NCBI RefSeq assembly: GCF_033568475.1
Contig: NW_027331831.1
Location: forward strand, 1,550,001 to 1,614,000
From: Henckelia pumila
Taxonomy: Eukaryota; Streptophyta; Magnoliopsida; Lamiales; Gesneriaceae
DNA length: 64,000 nt
Reading direction: 5' to 3'
The notes under the pieces were generated by a model. It was given only the letters and a program-made list of their open reading frames with translations, was not told where the DNA came from and ran no database searches. Each line of letters opens with the position of its first letter. Positions within the stretch are counted from its first letter, which is position 1. Shown in pieces: positions 1-10,825 of this stretch. A program made the position numbers and the translations under genes.

Positions 1-186
1 GATATATATACCATATTTGCAGTTTAGTCCCTGAAATTTTGGCTATTTGCAATTCAGTCACCGGAAAAGCGATTTAATTCAATTTCAATCCTTTTCAATT
101 TAAGAATATTAGAATTTAATTCTAAACTCTAAATATTCCCAAATTAAATATTCTCGAATTAAAATTAAATAATTCCGGGCCTTACA
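1..186 (-). repeat. 3' LTR of element I, partial
   Basis: The LTR begins on the minus strand with TGTAAGGCCCGG at 186 and runs left off the window. It aligns with 7070-7254 at about 94% identity by eye. Only the first 186 bases of an LTR of about 2.1 kb are visible. Confidence 0.92.
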
Positions 187-199
187 TTTCTCCCCCACT
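187..199 (-). promoter_or_regulatory. Polypurine tract of element I
   Basis: On the minus strand this reads AGTGGGGGAGAAA and abuts the 3' LTR. It would prime plus-strand DNA synthesis. About 10 bases upstream (210-225) lies the box GATTTCGAGGACGAA, which recurs before the PPT of elements A and B. Confidence 0.85.
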
Positions 200-297
200 A
201 GGACATGAGTTCGTCCTCGAAATCATAAGCAAGCTGTATAAACCATCTGTATACACATAAGATAAGGAAATAACATAAAGCAGAATAAGAACTCACA

Positions 298-756
298 TCA
301 ATGAAACAACTCTGGAAATCTCTGTCTCTTGTCTGGCTCAGTCTCCCAAGTCGCTTCTTCAGTTCCATGTCGACTCCACTGAACTTTGACTAGCTGAATT
401 GTCTTTTTTCTGAGCTGTTTGTCTTTGCGATCAAGAATCTGAATCGGTTGCTCAAAATAACTGAGAGTCTCGTCAAGTTCAGCTTCATCAGGCTGAAGAA
501 TATGGGAAGGATCAGGCTGATACTTCCGCAGCATAGAGACATGGAATACGTCATGAATACCAGACAAAGATGGAGGAAGAGCGAGTCGATAAGCAAGATC
601 GCCTATCTTCTCGATAATCTCATATGGACCAATAAAACGTGGAGATAACTTTCCTCTCTTGCCAAATCTGACTGTACCTCTAAACGGGGAAATCTTCAAG
701 AAAACTCTGTCTCCCTGATCAAAAGATAGAGGTCGTCGTCTGATATTTGCATATTT
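298..756 (-). pseudogene. Element I integrase C-terminus and chromodomain
   Basis: The frame opens with the integrase C-terminal SH3-like part (FLKISPFRGTVRFGKRGKL, then PRFIGPYEI) and runs into HDVFHVSMLRKY. It ends in a chromodomain, visible as the ILDRK, VKVQWSRHGTEEATWE and FPELF segments. In the chromovirus family this domain directs integration to marked heterochromatin. A stop just upstream separates it from the catalytic core. The reading frame itself is open for 133 codons and ends at 298, followed by the PPT. Confidence 0.9.
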
Positions 757-1356
757 TGCTTATCTGTCCTGAGCTGTTTTCATTCTTTTCTGTATAAGCT
801 TCACTTTTTCAGTCATTTCTTGGATCATATCTGGCCCAACATCTGGTACGTCTAAGATATCATCCCAATACAACGGTGATCTGCATTTCTTTCCGTACAG
901 TGCTTCAAAAGGAGCCATCTCAATACTCGTCTGATAGCTATTATTATAAGAAAATTCTGCAAGTGGTAATGAATCTTGCCAACTAGTACCAATATCTAGT
1001 ACTACAGCTCTCAACATATCCTCAAGTTTCTGGATAGTCCATTCTGACTGTCCGTCTGTTTGAGGATGATAAGCTGTACTCAGATGCAGTTGAGTACCAA
1101 GAGCTTGTTGCAAGCTATGCCAAAAGTGTGATGTAAATCCAGGGTCTCGGTCTGAAACGATAGATTTAGGCACACCATGTAATCTTACCACTTCTCTGAC
1201 GTAGATTTCTGCCATCTGATCATGTCTGTACGTCATTCTGTACGGAATAAAACATGCTGATTTCGTCAAATGATCAATAATCACCCAAATGGCATCACAC
1301 CCTCTGGATGATCGTGGTAACTGTGTAACGAAATCCATGGAAATGTGATCCCATTT
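757..1356 (-). pseudogene. Element I integrase catalytic core
   Basis: Ty3-type integrase core (rve family). The first Asp is in MDFVTQLP, the second in IVSDRDPGF, and the Glu lies in the TDGQSE segment, so all three catalytic acidic residues are present. The core is separated from the zinc-binding domain by a TGA that replaces the usual Trp of a VP-W-KWDH motif, and from the C-terminal part by another stop after AQDR. Element A has a TGA at the same Trp codon. The product would insert retrotransposon cDNA into the chromosome. Confidence 0.9.
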
Positions 1357-2192
1357 TCATTCTGGAACTGATAGACTCTGCAATAGACCACCTGGTTTCT
1401 TTCTTTCTGCTTTTACCTGTTGGCAATTCAAACATTTAGACACAAAATCTGTGACATTTGCTTTCATCTGTTTCCACCAATACTGTGTCTTCAGATCATT
1501 ATACATTTTCCTGCCACCAGGATGAATATTGAATCGACTGCTGTGAGCCTCTTTCAATATCTGTTGTTTCAAGTCTGAAACATCTGGAACAACAAGTCTG
1601 TTATTCACATATAAAACACCATCAACACTGACCTGATATTCAGATTGATGTCCAGATCTGACAATAGCAATAGAATTTTGAATATTCTGATCCTCTTTCT
1701 GTGCTTCTTTGATTCTCATTAACAGTTCTGGCTCAGCTCGTATAGCACAAACACGGATAGGTTGCATATCTGTTTCAAATATTAATCCAAAAATACAACA
1801 ATTTTCCACCAATTGAGATACACCTATCGTAGACAAGGATAAAGAACATACCTTTCTACTTAAGGCGTCTGCAGTTGCATTAGATTTTTCTGGATAATAT
1901 TTAATCTCGCAATCGAAATCTTTCAGTAAATCAAGCCATCTACGCTGTCTCATATTCAATTCTGATTGCGAAAACAGATATTTCAAAATTTTGTGATCCG
2001 AAAAGATGTCAAACTTCTCACCATAAAGATAATGTCGCCATATCTTCAATGCAAAGACAATAGCGGCAAGCTCCAAATCATGGATAGGATATCGAGTCTC
2101 GTGTGGCTTTAATTGTCTCGAAGCATAAGCAATAACTTGCCCTCACTGCATGAGCACACAATCCAAACCCTTGTGAGAAGCATCACAATATA
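1357..2192 (-). pseudogene. Element I RNase H and integrase zinc-binding domain
   Basis: The N-terminal part is RNase H: a CDASHKGLDCVLM segment, broken by a TGA just after it, then [19 protein letters not shown] and FSDHK. Next comes the linker and the integrase HHCC domain, with two His in the [15 protein letters not shown] segment and CLNC downstream. RNase H removes the RNA strand during reverse transcription; the HHCC fold binds the LTR ends. The TGA near 2149 and the one at 1357 prevent full translation. Confidence 0.88.
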
Positions 2193-3190
2193 CTACAAAA
2201 TCACCCATACCTGATGGAACGTCAAGAAAGGTGCACTTGTAAGCCTTTTCTTCAACTCCAAGAAACTAGTTTCACACGCTTCAGTCCAGACATACGGCTT
2301 ATTTTTCTGAGTCAATTGCGTAATAGGCTTTGCAATGCTGGAAAAATCTCTGATAAAGCGTCTATAGTAACCTGCCAAGCCCATAAAACTCCGTATTTCT
2401 GGCACTGATGTAGGTCTAGGCCAATTCAAAACAGCCTCGACCTTGCTTGGATCCACTGAAATCCCATCACCTGAAATAATATGCCCAAGAAACACAACTT
2501 TCTGCAACCAAAATTCACATTTCGATAACTTGGCATATAATTTCTCATTTCTCAAAATCTGTAAAATGATTCTGATATGTTCAGCATGCTCATGTACATT
2601 CTTGGAATAGATCAAGATATCATCGATAAAAATAATGACAAAGTCATCCAAGTATTTCTGAAATACCCTATTCATCAATCCCATAAATACTGCAGGAGCA
2701 TTGGTTAAACCAAAAGGCATGACGATGAATTCATAATGTCCATACCTTGTTCTGAAAGCAGTTTTAGGAATATCTTCATCTCGTACTCTCAGTTGATGAT
2801 ATCCGGATCGCAAATCAATCTTAGAATAGATAGCTGAACCCTGTAGCTGATCAAACAAATCATCTATTCTAGGCAGTGGATATTTATTCTTGATCGTTAC
2901 CTTGTTCAATTGACGATAATAAATGCATAAATGCATGGAACCATCTTTCTTTCGTACAAACAATACCGGAGCGCCCCAAGGTGAAACGCTCGGCCTAATG
3001 TACCCTTTGGCCAATAAATCTTCCAGTTGATCCTTCAACTCCTTCAATTCAATAGGTGCCATTCTGTAAGGAGCTTTGGATATTGGTTGCGTACCTGGCA
3101 TTAAATCGATACTGAAATCTATCTCTCGAACTGGAGGTAAACCAGGAATTTCATCAGGAAATACATCAGCAAATTCATTTATAACTGGAA
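2193..3190 (-). pseudogene. Element I reverse transcriptase
   Basis: Ty3-type RT. Visible blocks in order are [71 protein letters not shown], the catalytic [10 protein letters not shown], and FLGHIIS. The normally conserved Asp of the CIDYRQLN block is Tyr here, which would likely kill the first catalytic carboxylate. Two Asp of the F/YxDD box remain. The frame differs from the upstream protease frame. It turns retrotransposon RNA into DNA in cytoplasmic particles. Confidence 0.93.
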
Positions 3191-3196
3191 TATCTG

Positions 3197-4150
3197 TTAC
3201 TGCTGGACTGGTTTCAATACATCAACTGCATAAATAAAAAATCCTTCCGCCCCTTTATGCAATAAACGGGTCATAGATAACACAGATATCAAAGGGATCT
3301 TGGCTCTAGAACCCTTACCGTAGAATTTCCATTCAGATGCCATTTCTGGTTTAAATCGAACCACTTTCTGGAAACAATCTACAGTCGCCCTGTACTTGGT
3401 TAACATGTCTATACCAATAATACAATCAAAATCTGATAATCCAAGTACTATACAATCTATATCAATCACATTCCCGTCATATTGCAAATAACAATTTCGA
3501 ATCATTCGAACAGAGATAATACCTTCACCCAAAGGTGAAGAAATAGAAACAACAGCAGGCAATGGCTCAGACGATAAAGAATGCATCATAACAAATTGTT
3601 CAGAGATAAATGTATGTGATGCACCTGTATCTATCAAAACATAAGCAGGATAACCATAAATAGAGCAGTTACCTGCTATGACATCGTCAGGTGCTGCCTG
3701 AGCCTGTTCCCCAGTAAGTGCAAAGACTCGAGCCTGTTGTCTAGGAGGTTGAGTCACAGTCTGGTTTCCTCCTGCTCTGGGCTGTTTCTGAGGCTGGAAT
3801 GAATGCACTGATTGCCTTTCTGCCTGAGGTGTTGGTTGAGAAGAACTTGCACCAATAGCTCGTTGGGGACATACTTTGGCATAATAACATGGTTGACGAC
3901 AAATATTGCAATTACCTAATACACCTTTACACTGATCGATAGCATGTCGTCCACCACACTTACCACAAAACACTCCTGATTCACCAGTTCTCTGACCTGT
4001 ACTAAACTGTCTCTGTCCACTAGAACTGGAAGAACTACTACCTGCCCGCTTGAGAGATGGTTGCTGAAACTGTGGCGGATTCTGTGGAAGTGATGCTGAT
4101 ACAAGCTGTGGAAATGGATGGGGAATGAACGGTGTTCCTCGTTGTTGCAA
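3197..4150 (-). pseudogene. Element I gag zinc knuckle and aspartic protease
   Basis: The N-terminal half is a Gln/Ser/Pro-rich gag tail with CGKCGGRHAIDQC and then a degenerate CCHC knuckle, CNICRQPCYYAKVC, in which the expected Gly-His is Cys-Tyr. The retroviral-type protease follows, with its active site intact in VLIDTGASHTFIS and a second block DCIIGIDML. The protease would cut the polyprotein. A TAG at about 4169 separates it from the N-terminal gag, and a frame change near 3190 separates it from RT. Confidence 0.9.
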
Positions 4151-4168
4151 TATACCTGCTTCTGCTCC

Positions 4169-4816
4169 CTAAGCTTTGTTCAAAGCGTCAGCAAAAGTAT
4201 TTGGTCGTCCACTATTCACCAACGTAAACACATCGGGATTAAGGCCATTGATAAACTGATTTGCCATTGCTTCATCAGTAGCTGCTATATGTGGAGAAAA
4301 CTTCAAAAGACTTGAAAATTTGGCCATATATTCCTCAATATTCAAGTTGCCTTGCCTTATATTGGCAAATTCAGCACCCTTATCCTTCCTGTAGGAGACT
4401 GGAAAGAAACATTGATAGAACTCAGTTTTAAAGACAGTCCAGGTGATAATCGTACCTCGTTGTTCCAATGCCCGTTTTGTAGTAATCCACCAACTTTTGG
4501 CAACTTCATGGAGTTGATGTATTACCAGTCGGATACGACGATCATCGGTATAATCGAGTGATTCAAACAGCTGTTCTATATCTTCAAGCCAATTTTCACA
4601 ATCAACTGAGTTTTTTGTTCCTTTCAATTTTGGCGGTTTGAATGACTGAAATCGCTTTAACAAAGTCTCCATTGGAGTAGCAGTAGGATCCATCGGGTCA
4701 GAAGATGTACTACCCTGTGCATTCTGGGTTTCAACAATTGGCGGTGGTACTTGTGCTGGTTCAGCTGGAGGAACCACTAATGGCTGTCTAATGGCCGGTG
4801 CTTTACGGGGAGGCAT
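4169..4816 (-). pseudogene. Element I gag, N-terminal part
   Basis: Starts MPPRKAP and holds the retrotransposon gag domain: FKPPKLKGT, ENWLEDIEQLFESL, AKSWWITTKRAL, WTVFKTEFYQCFFP, then FANIRQGNLNIEEYMAKF. It forms the virus-like particle. The Met lies about 320 bases after the PBS, a normal leader length. The frame ends at a stop after ADALNKA, where an intact copy would run into the zinc knuckle. Confidence 0.9.
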
Positions 4817-5136
4817 ATCTGATTGTCAAACAGATTAGTGCATAAACAATATCATATGCAACAATTTATTCCATCCTTCTCTGATAAGCATTCTCATGCA
4901 TTCTCATGAGAATTCAGGTTCTGACTGAGGATAACCTGGAATACAATTGCATATATAGCATGCAGTAGCAATGAAAGCACATAATCATGCAATCATATAA
5001 ATCTTGCAATATAAAGCATGCTAGCAAATAATGCACATAATCAGATACAACATGTCATCTCATGACATAATATCAAACAATCAGACAGACTCAATCTACC
5101 CCGCTCATCGACTTCTAACGAAATCCAGAAACTTAT

Positions 5137-5148
5137 GCTCTGATACCA
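5137..5148 (-). promoter_or_regulatory. Primer-binding site of element I (initiator tRNA-Met)
   Basis: On the minus strand this reads TGGTATCAGAGC, complementary to the 3' end of plant initiator tRNA-Met, with a 5-base spacer (ACAGG) after the LTR end. Element B has the same spacer and PBS. Confidence 0.95.
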
Positions 5149-5153
5149 CCTGT

Positions 5154-7254
5154 TGTGGGGACCCGGGTTGTTAATCTTATCTTAGGACAATTTATTATAA
5201 ACAACAATTAATCAAGTACACAAAGGATATAAAGAACCAAGACCTAAAAATTTTTATTTTTTATTTTTTTTAAAATGTACACTGTCTCGCTCGATCGGCA
5301 AAAGTTGCCCGATCGAGCGAGCTCAAACTTGAAGCTCTCGGGTCCAGGACATATTTGGCCTCGCTCGATCGGTGAATTTCTACCGATCGAGCGGGCACAA
5401 AACTTGATTTCTCTGCCTTGCACACAAAGAGCCTCGCTCGATCGGTGACTTTCTACCGATCGAGCGGGCTATATTTTCCAGAAAATTGCAGGAAATATTT
5501 TTGCTGTCCAACTTGAAACATATCAACACATACTCTGATTTAAGCTTCAAAATAATAAACATGCATTCTAATAATATCTGATAAGCTTTCTTACACAAGT
5601 TACACATGTAGTTAACAACTTATACAACATTCTTGTATTCTTTTCTAACATGTTTATCCACTCAAAGCACATGTCTTGCTGCTACAACCCATATCCTCAC
5701 ATGCTAAGACTCTATCTCGAGCTATCCCTGTCTTTTCTGACCAGCTCCTGCCCCACCTATTGCCATGCACACATACAAAACAAAGCAATAGCCAGATACC
5801 TCCGGTGAGAATAAAATCCCAGGATAAATAACAAAACATGTAATAATAATAGCATCTCATCTAATGCTATAAATTAAATGCAATGCATGTTTGAAGAATA
5901 GGCTATCAAAGCTGATATCAATAAAGCTTGGTTCTTTGGGATCTCGAGGAATAAAATAACTATCAAACCGCCGACACTCCCAATCGAGGCGGCATCAAGT
6001 ATTTTAATCCTCTGACTTTGGTGCAATTATAGAGAGTATTCTGGCTCTGAAAGCGAAGACTGCAATCCATGCCACTCAACTATAATTCTCCAAACGTCAT
6101 TTCGCAATCTAGGCTAATCTGCCCTTATGCTTTACAGGCTGGAGTTCAAGATGAATGCAACATAAGTTGTATGAATTAAAGACTGTATAACATCTTGAAC
6201 ATGTAATCACATAATCAAACAAAGCATCAAAACTCATATATATCACATAGAAGCACATAACAAAACAATAGCAAGAACGTATGTGATTTACTCGAGAATA
6301 ATAGCTATCTCGAGGGTTCTATCCCATCTGGATAGCTGTCATTTATACCTTTTGATGTCGAGTCTGAAAGTACTTCAAATTTGTAAATAAAATCAACAAC
6401 AACATATCAAAATCTGCTCAGCTTCTCAACTTCATTTCAAATACAATACTAGCAAACCTTGCTTCAACTCCTTCTCGGTTCGAATCGGGATTCTCGAGTC
6501 GTCAATCTTCGAATGAAAGCTGAGAAATAACATATCGAATAACTAACAATATCAGATGCAACTCAACCATGCTCCTTTTAATCAATAATATCAAACTCTC
6601 GACATTTTGCGAATCGACGGCGTAACGGCTACAAACCGGCAATCCAAACAATATCCAACAATCAAGATCACTTATAATCTCAAATAAATATCATCAAAAA
6701 CATCATAATCAGATAGGGTAGGGTTCGAATTTTGCTTCATAAAATCATATAAAATCCGAACGATAGTCTTTTTCCGAACCGTCTGCGAATACGTAATCGG
6801 TACAGCTCATATACGCATATATCTTAAAATCATAAATTTCCATCTTCAACATACAATTAAAGTCTGAGAAAGATGAATGAAACTTGTACCAAAACGAAGG
6901 TCTCGGAGCGGTGATCGCATATATATATTTATCTGGAATTTTTGACAACCGGAGCGCGAGTTAACGAAGCTTTTTCAGAGCAAAAATGGAGTTTTTGGGG
7001 TTTCAGCCGTTCTTCCTTTTCTTTTCTGCTCATTCACGTGTAAAATGATATAAATCAAGTGGAGAATGGAAATATATAGCATATTTGCAGTTTAGTCCCT
7101 AAACTTTTGGCTATTTGCAATTCAGTCCTCGGAAAAGCGATTTAATTCAATTTCAATCCTTTTCAATTTAAGAATATTAAAATTTAATTCTAAACTCTAA
7201 ATATTCCCAAATTAAATATTTTCGAATTAAAATTAAATAATTTCGGGTCTTACA
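5154..7254 (-). repeat. 5' LTR of element I
   Basis: 2,101-bp LTR, starting TGTAAGACCC at 7254 and ending CCCCACA at 5154 on the minus strand. It carries a cluster of GC-rich palindromes at 5286-5468 and then an A/T tract (about 5246-5275) before its 3' end. Parts are recognisably related to the LTRs of element B: the stretches around 5940-6060 and 7090-7250 match the reverse complement of B's LTR. Several short open frames on this strand are LTR shadows. Confidence 0.9.
5286..5468. repeat. Three GC-rich palindromes in the element I LTR
   Basis: Inverted repeats at 5286-5321, 5360-5394 and 5433-5468, each with the arm CTCGCTCGATCGG and a loop of about 9 bases. They stand out in AT-rich surroundings. 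The last two differ at only one or two bases. In RNA each would fold into a hairpin of about 13 base pairs. Confidence 0.9.
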
Positions 7255-8344
7255 CCTATAAAATATAGGAACAATTAAGTTAGTAGGAAACAAACACATT
7301 TTTAAATAAACGATCAAATCTTTTAATTAACATAATCACAAGTCTCAAAAAGTCAAAACTTAAACACATTATCTTATTAAAATAAGAAAATAATATTGAG
7401 GAATTTGTATCTTGCACTTATTCCTTTCACACAAAATGTTGAAGATGGATAATCTTTTTAAATTAAAAAATTAAAATTATATAATATTGAATGATTTATG
7501 ATCTATGGATTGTGGCATAGTAGAATGAATTCACACATTTTTACATCAGAAAAAGTCAAAAAAAGTCCATAAATATATATTTAATATATTTAATATATAT
7601 ATGTATTATTTTTATATATGCATGATTTTTATGAAAAATAATTAAATATATATTTATTGGCAGATTTTTAAGGATAATGAAAAAGATGAATTTTTAAGTT
7701 CATGCATCATGAAAGAATTATAATGAGAAATTTAAGGGCATGGAAGAAAAATAAAGTTTTTAAGGAATTTGAAGTGAAGGTGAAAAGTGATGTGGTTGGA
7801 GGTCGGGATACTTGGGCCAGTTGAACTTCCTAATAATGTTTATGTTATAATGAGCTTATGAATCCAGCATTGAGTGTTGGTGAAGTGGCAGCATAGAGGT
7901 GGAGACCCCACCGCCACATACGTTTGTTTTTATGATTGATAATCGTTAATTATGAGGCCACTGACATGGATGCAACCTGTTGAGTTTTAAGAATTTAAGA
8001 CATGTCATATTATGAGATATATTAAGTATAATGTTTATAATAAAGTATGATGATAATGTTTATGATTAAGCAGTATATGTATATATGCACATGTTTTTAA
8101 GATCATGCATGCATAAGACGTTTTTAAGAAATTATTTTTTATATGATATGTGCTTGTGTGCGATTTTATTATAAAGTATTTGTTATTAATGGATGAAACA
8201 TGCTGAACCTCTAGCCTCATTAGATTTAAATGGTGTGCATGAGAAAATGATTTTATAGTTGATGATGTGGTCCCTACTGGTGGTGAGGATGTCTGAGTAT
8301 CCAGTGCAGCTAGTGTACCCGTGACCATCGCACGCTTATGATAC
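7255..8344. other. AT-rich spacer without recognisable gene
   Basis: No coding region, LTR pair or RNA gene seen. The stretch is AT-rich with short TATA-type runs (about 7570-7620). A less AT-rich part at 8190-8330 looks like decayed transposon sequence but I cannot assign it. Confidence 0.5.
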
Positions 8345-9408
8345 GATATTTATTAAGTGACCAGTGAATTGTCTCAAAACCCACAATAACATTATCCGTG
8401 ATCAACTTGTCTGGGATAAAAGCACTTTGAAAGACATCAATCAATTTGAAAAGAATAGGTCTTACCCGATTCGTGAGTGTGCGGGAAAAAATCTTGTAGC
8501 AGACATTACACAGACTGATAGGTTTGTAGTCCTTAATGAGCATTGGAGAATTCATATTTGGAATCAGCGTGACAAGAGTGTCGTTCCAAGCCTTGATAGA
8601 ACCCCCATGGTTGAGAAAATCTAAGACAGCAACTGTGACATCTTCACCAACTATGTGCCACAACTTTTGGTAGAAGAGCGGTGGCAACCCATCAGGCCCA
8701 GGTGCTTCATCTGTGTGCATATCAAATAACACTCGTTTCACATCTGAAGCATTAAAAGGGGCACATAGAACCGAGTTCATGTTTTCATAAACCATAGGAG
8801 ATAGTGCGTCCAAAATAGGCCTCATATCAATCGCAGTAGGTGAAACTGATGTGAGCAAAGACCCAAAATACTCTAGCACAATATTTTCCATCCCCCTGCT
8901 GTCTGTAACCCAATCTCCTTGAGAGAAAACCAATCCGGAAATAACATTTTGAGCACGACGACAAGTTGCTGTAGCATGAAAAAACTTTGAATTTCGGTCC
9001 CCACTTTTCAGCCATGACACCCTACTTCTTTGTCTCCAATAATTTTCTTCCTGTGAGGCCAACTTTTCTACCTCCACTTCCAGCTCTCGGATCCTAGTGA
9101 AAGAATCACTCCAGTTCCTGCTAGTACGGAGATCGGCTAATATCTCTCTTTTCTCCTTGAGCTGTCTTGGAATAAACTTGAATCTATTTCTGGCCCAAAT
9201 CTGGAGAGCCTCCTTACAACTCCGAATACGATCCAACATATTCCATGTAATTAACGGAACAACCCAGCCCTTCCTAAAAATCTCGACACAATCTGAATCC
9301 AGCAGCCAATATTTCTCAAAGCAGAACAAAATTCTTTGTTTCGTACTCCGCATACTGTCACGTGTGTAATGTCCTCTAAGTTTTAGGAGAATAGGTCTAT
9401 GATTTGGT
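8345..9408 (-). pseudogene. LINE endonuclease end, linker and RT N-terminal half
   Basis: Starts at the endonuclease C-terminus (PNHRPILLKLRG, where the SDH motif would be), then CFEKYWLL, the linker SRVSWLKSGDRNSKFFHATA, and the RT opening EAPGPDGLPPLFYQKLW, LVTLIPNM, DYKPISLCNVCYKIFSR, FIPDKLITDNV and FETIHWSLNKYR. These are hallmark blocks of plant L1 RT (RVT_1). Homology stops near 8345, before the catalytic YADD block, so the RT is incomplete. The frame is continuous over the LINE part. Confidence 0.88.
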
Positions 9409-10343
9409 GGGAGTTTCTTTGGAGCTTTCGTTACCGCCCAAGGTGCGAGTGTTTTGGTGGAGGTTGGCACTTGTTTTATAATTCAAACAAACCAGAACCT
9501 GCATAAACACCATGTTCCAACCAGTGAAGCTTGTATGCTATGCTTGTTTGCATATGATTCAACATCACATTCACTTTTCTCTTGCCCGACGATCAAGCAC
9601 TTCTGGAGGGGATTTCATGAATTTCATCATGTATTGAGGTATGCGTCCGGAACCTATACTCTTGATTTTTGTGAATGGATGCAGGCCCAGCTGTCCAAGG
9701 CAGACTTTGAGAAATTTTCTATCTACACTTGGGCTATTTGGAAGGTAAAACAAAAATTTATCCACAATAATAATGGAGAAATGGAGCTTGACACTACTTT
9801 CAGAGTTCCAAATAGCCAACATGATTGACAACCATTTAACAACAGCCCATACTCGACAGACAATGAGGAAAAGGAAGAAACCGGGAACTAGCAATCTCAA
9901 ACTTAATGTGCATGGATGCTTGTGTAAATGAGAGGTTGAATAGATACAGCGTTGGAGGAGTTCTTCGGGATAAACAAGGCAAAATCCATTTAGCATTTGG
10001 TAAACAAATTAATAAGCCCTTATCAGTTGTGCGTGAAGAGTTATTGGCGATTTGAGAAGGTGTTAAAACTATTGTATGAAAAGAATTTCACGGATGTGAA
10101 AGTTGCGACAGATTCCTTATTGGCAGTGCAAGCACTCACAGCCCCTCAGAAAGATATTATCTATGTCGGTATGTCCGCAAAAGATATACTTGATCTGCTG
10201 AAAAATCCGGCAATCTCAGGATTTGGACATGAATACAGGCAGGCTAATAGCGTTGCTCATAATGTTGCACATTTTGTTTTTTCCTCACCATCACCCTTTG
10301 TTTGGATAACGTTGAATTTCCTTCATGGTTGGTTTAGCTTGTA
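9409..10343 (+). pseudogene. LINE zinc-finger (zf-RVT) and RNase H-like C-terminus
   Basis: Begins with LSLPPKVRVFWWRLAL (zf-RVT family), with a stop and frame change, then ACMLC and SHSLFSCPTIKHFW giving the Cys/His cluster. From about 9890 the plant RNase H type (RVT_3) follows: GGVLRDKQGKIHLAFG, VREELLAI with a TGA after it, VATDSLLAVQAL, and YRQANSVAHNVAHF. Ends at 10343, followed by a short 3' UTR and an A-run. Several breaks make it non-functional. Confidence 0.85.
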
Positions 10344-10392
10344 ACAAGTGATTCTATTTAATAAATTTACAAGATTTCCATCAAAAAAAAAA

Positions 10393-10633
10393 TTAAAGAT
10401 ATTTTTTAATATTAAAAAACCTCATCAAAAGTAGTTATCATTAACATTTATCTCATTATTGATGGTATAAATACATACACATTTCAATCATCAAAATATG
10501 AGATGTAAAAATCCCTAAGAATATAAGCTTACCTCGAGATGAAGACAACAAATTTTTCGGATCAAACAACAAATAAAATTTTGACAATTCAACTTGATCG
10601 TGACTTATATGACTTGTTAGAGATTTCATACAC
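10393..10633. other. Short AT-rich flank, nothing recognised
   Basis: About 240 bases between the LINE A-run and the target-site duplication of element E (CATAC, 10634-10638). No gene, RNA or repeat seen. Confidence 0.5.
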
Positions 10634-10638
10634 CATAC

Positions 10639-10804
10639 TGTAGAAACTAAAGAGATAATTATATTTTCATATATCTTAAGAATGATTACATAAGATGTTT
10701 ATATACAACAATAAAGACTTAAGAAAGATAAAGATTACAAAGAATAAAATATTAAAAGATAAAAGGAAACATAATATACAATAAATATACAATATTTTCC
10801 AATA
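10639..10804 (-). repeat. 3' LTR of element E
   Basis: 166 bp, aligned with 48372-48539 at about 88% by eye. On the minus strand it starts TATTGG, not the usual TG, and ends TTTCTACA. The purine-rich run CATCTTGAGGAGGCC just before it (10805-10819) is the likely PPT. Confidence 0.85.
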
Positions 10805-10825
10805 GGCCTCCTCAAGATGGTGGAC

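Larger units (their letters stand above)
1..7254 (-). mobile_element. Element I: Ty3/gypsy chromovirus (Tekay/Del-like), left end cut by window
   Basis: Minus-strand LTR retrotransposon in the order gag, zinc knuckle, protease, RT, RNase H, integrase, chromodomain. The two LTR ends (1-186 and the right part of 5154-7254) match with about ten differences over roughly 178 bases. The element has a PBS for initiator tRNA-Met, a purine-rich PPT, and a chromodomain at the end of integrase, which places it among chromoviruses; the long LTR and domain order suggest the Tekay/Del lineage (inference). The polyprotein is broken by several stops and frame changes, so it cannot act on its own. The left LTR runs off the window, so the target-site duplication cannot be checked; its right copy would be CCTAT at 7255-7259. 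Confidence 0.93.
8345..10392. mobile_element. L1-type LINE with inverted 5' part (twin-priming structure)
   Basis: The right part (about 9409-10343, plus strand) encodes the C-terminal zinc-finger and RNase H domains and ends in an A-run at about 10383-10392. The left part (about 8345-9408, minus strand) encodes the end of the endonuclease, the linker and the first half of RT. The two meet head to head at about 9405-9412, and the minus-strand segment is the more upstream part of the element. This is the arrangement expected from twin priming. No target-site duplication could be made out. Confidence 0.8.

Noticed and set aside
8345..10392. Two independent LINE insertions head to head
   Set aside because: Only one A-run and one 3' end are present, and the inverted half is the upstream part of the same type of element. 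Twin priming explains it more simply, though the other option is not excluded.
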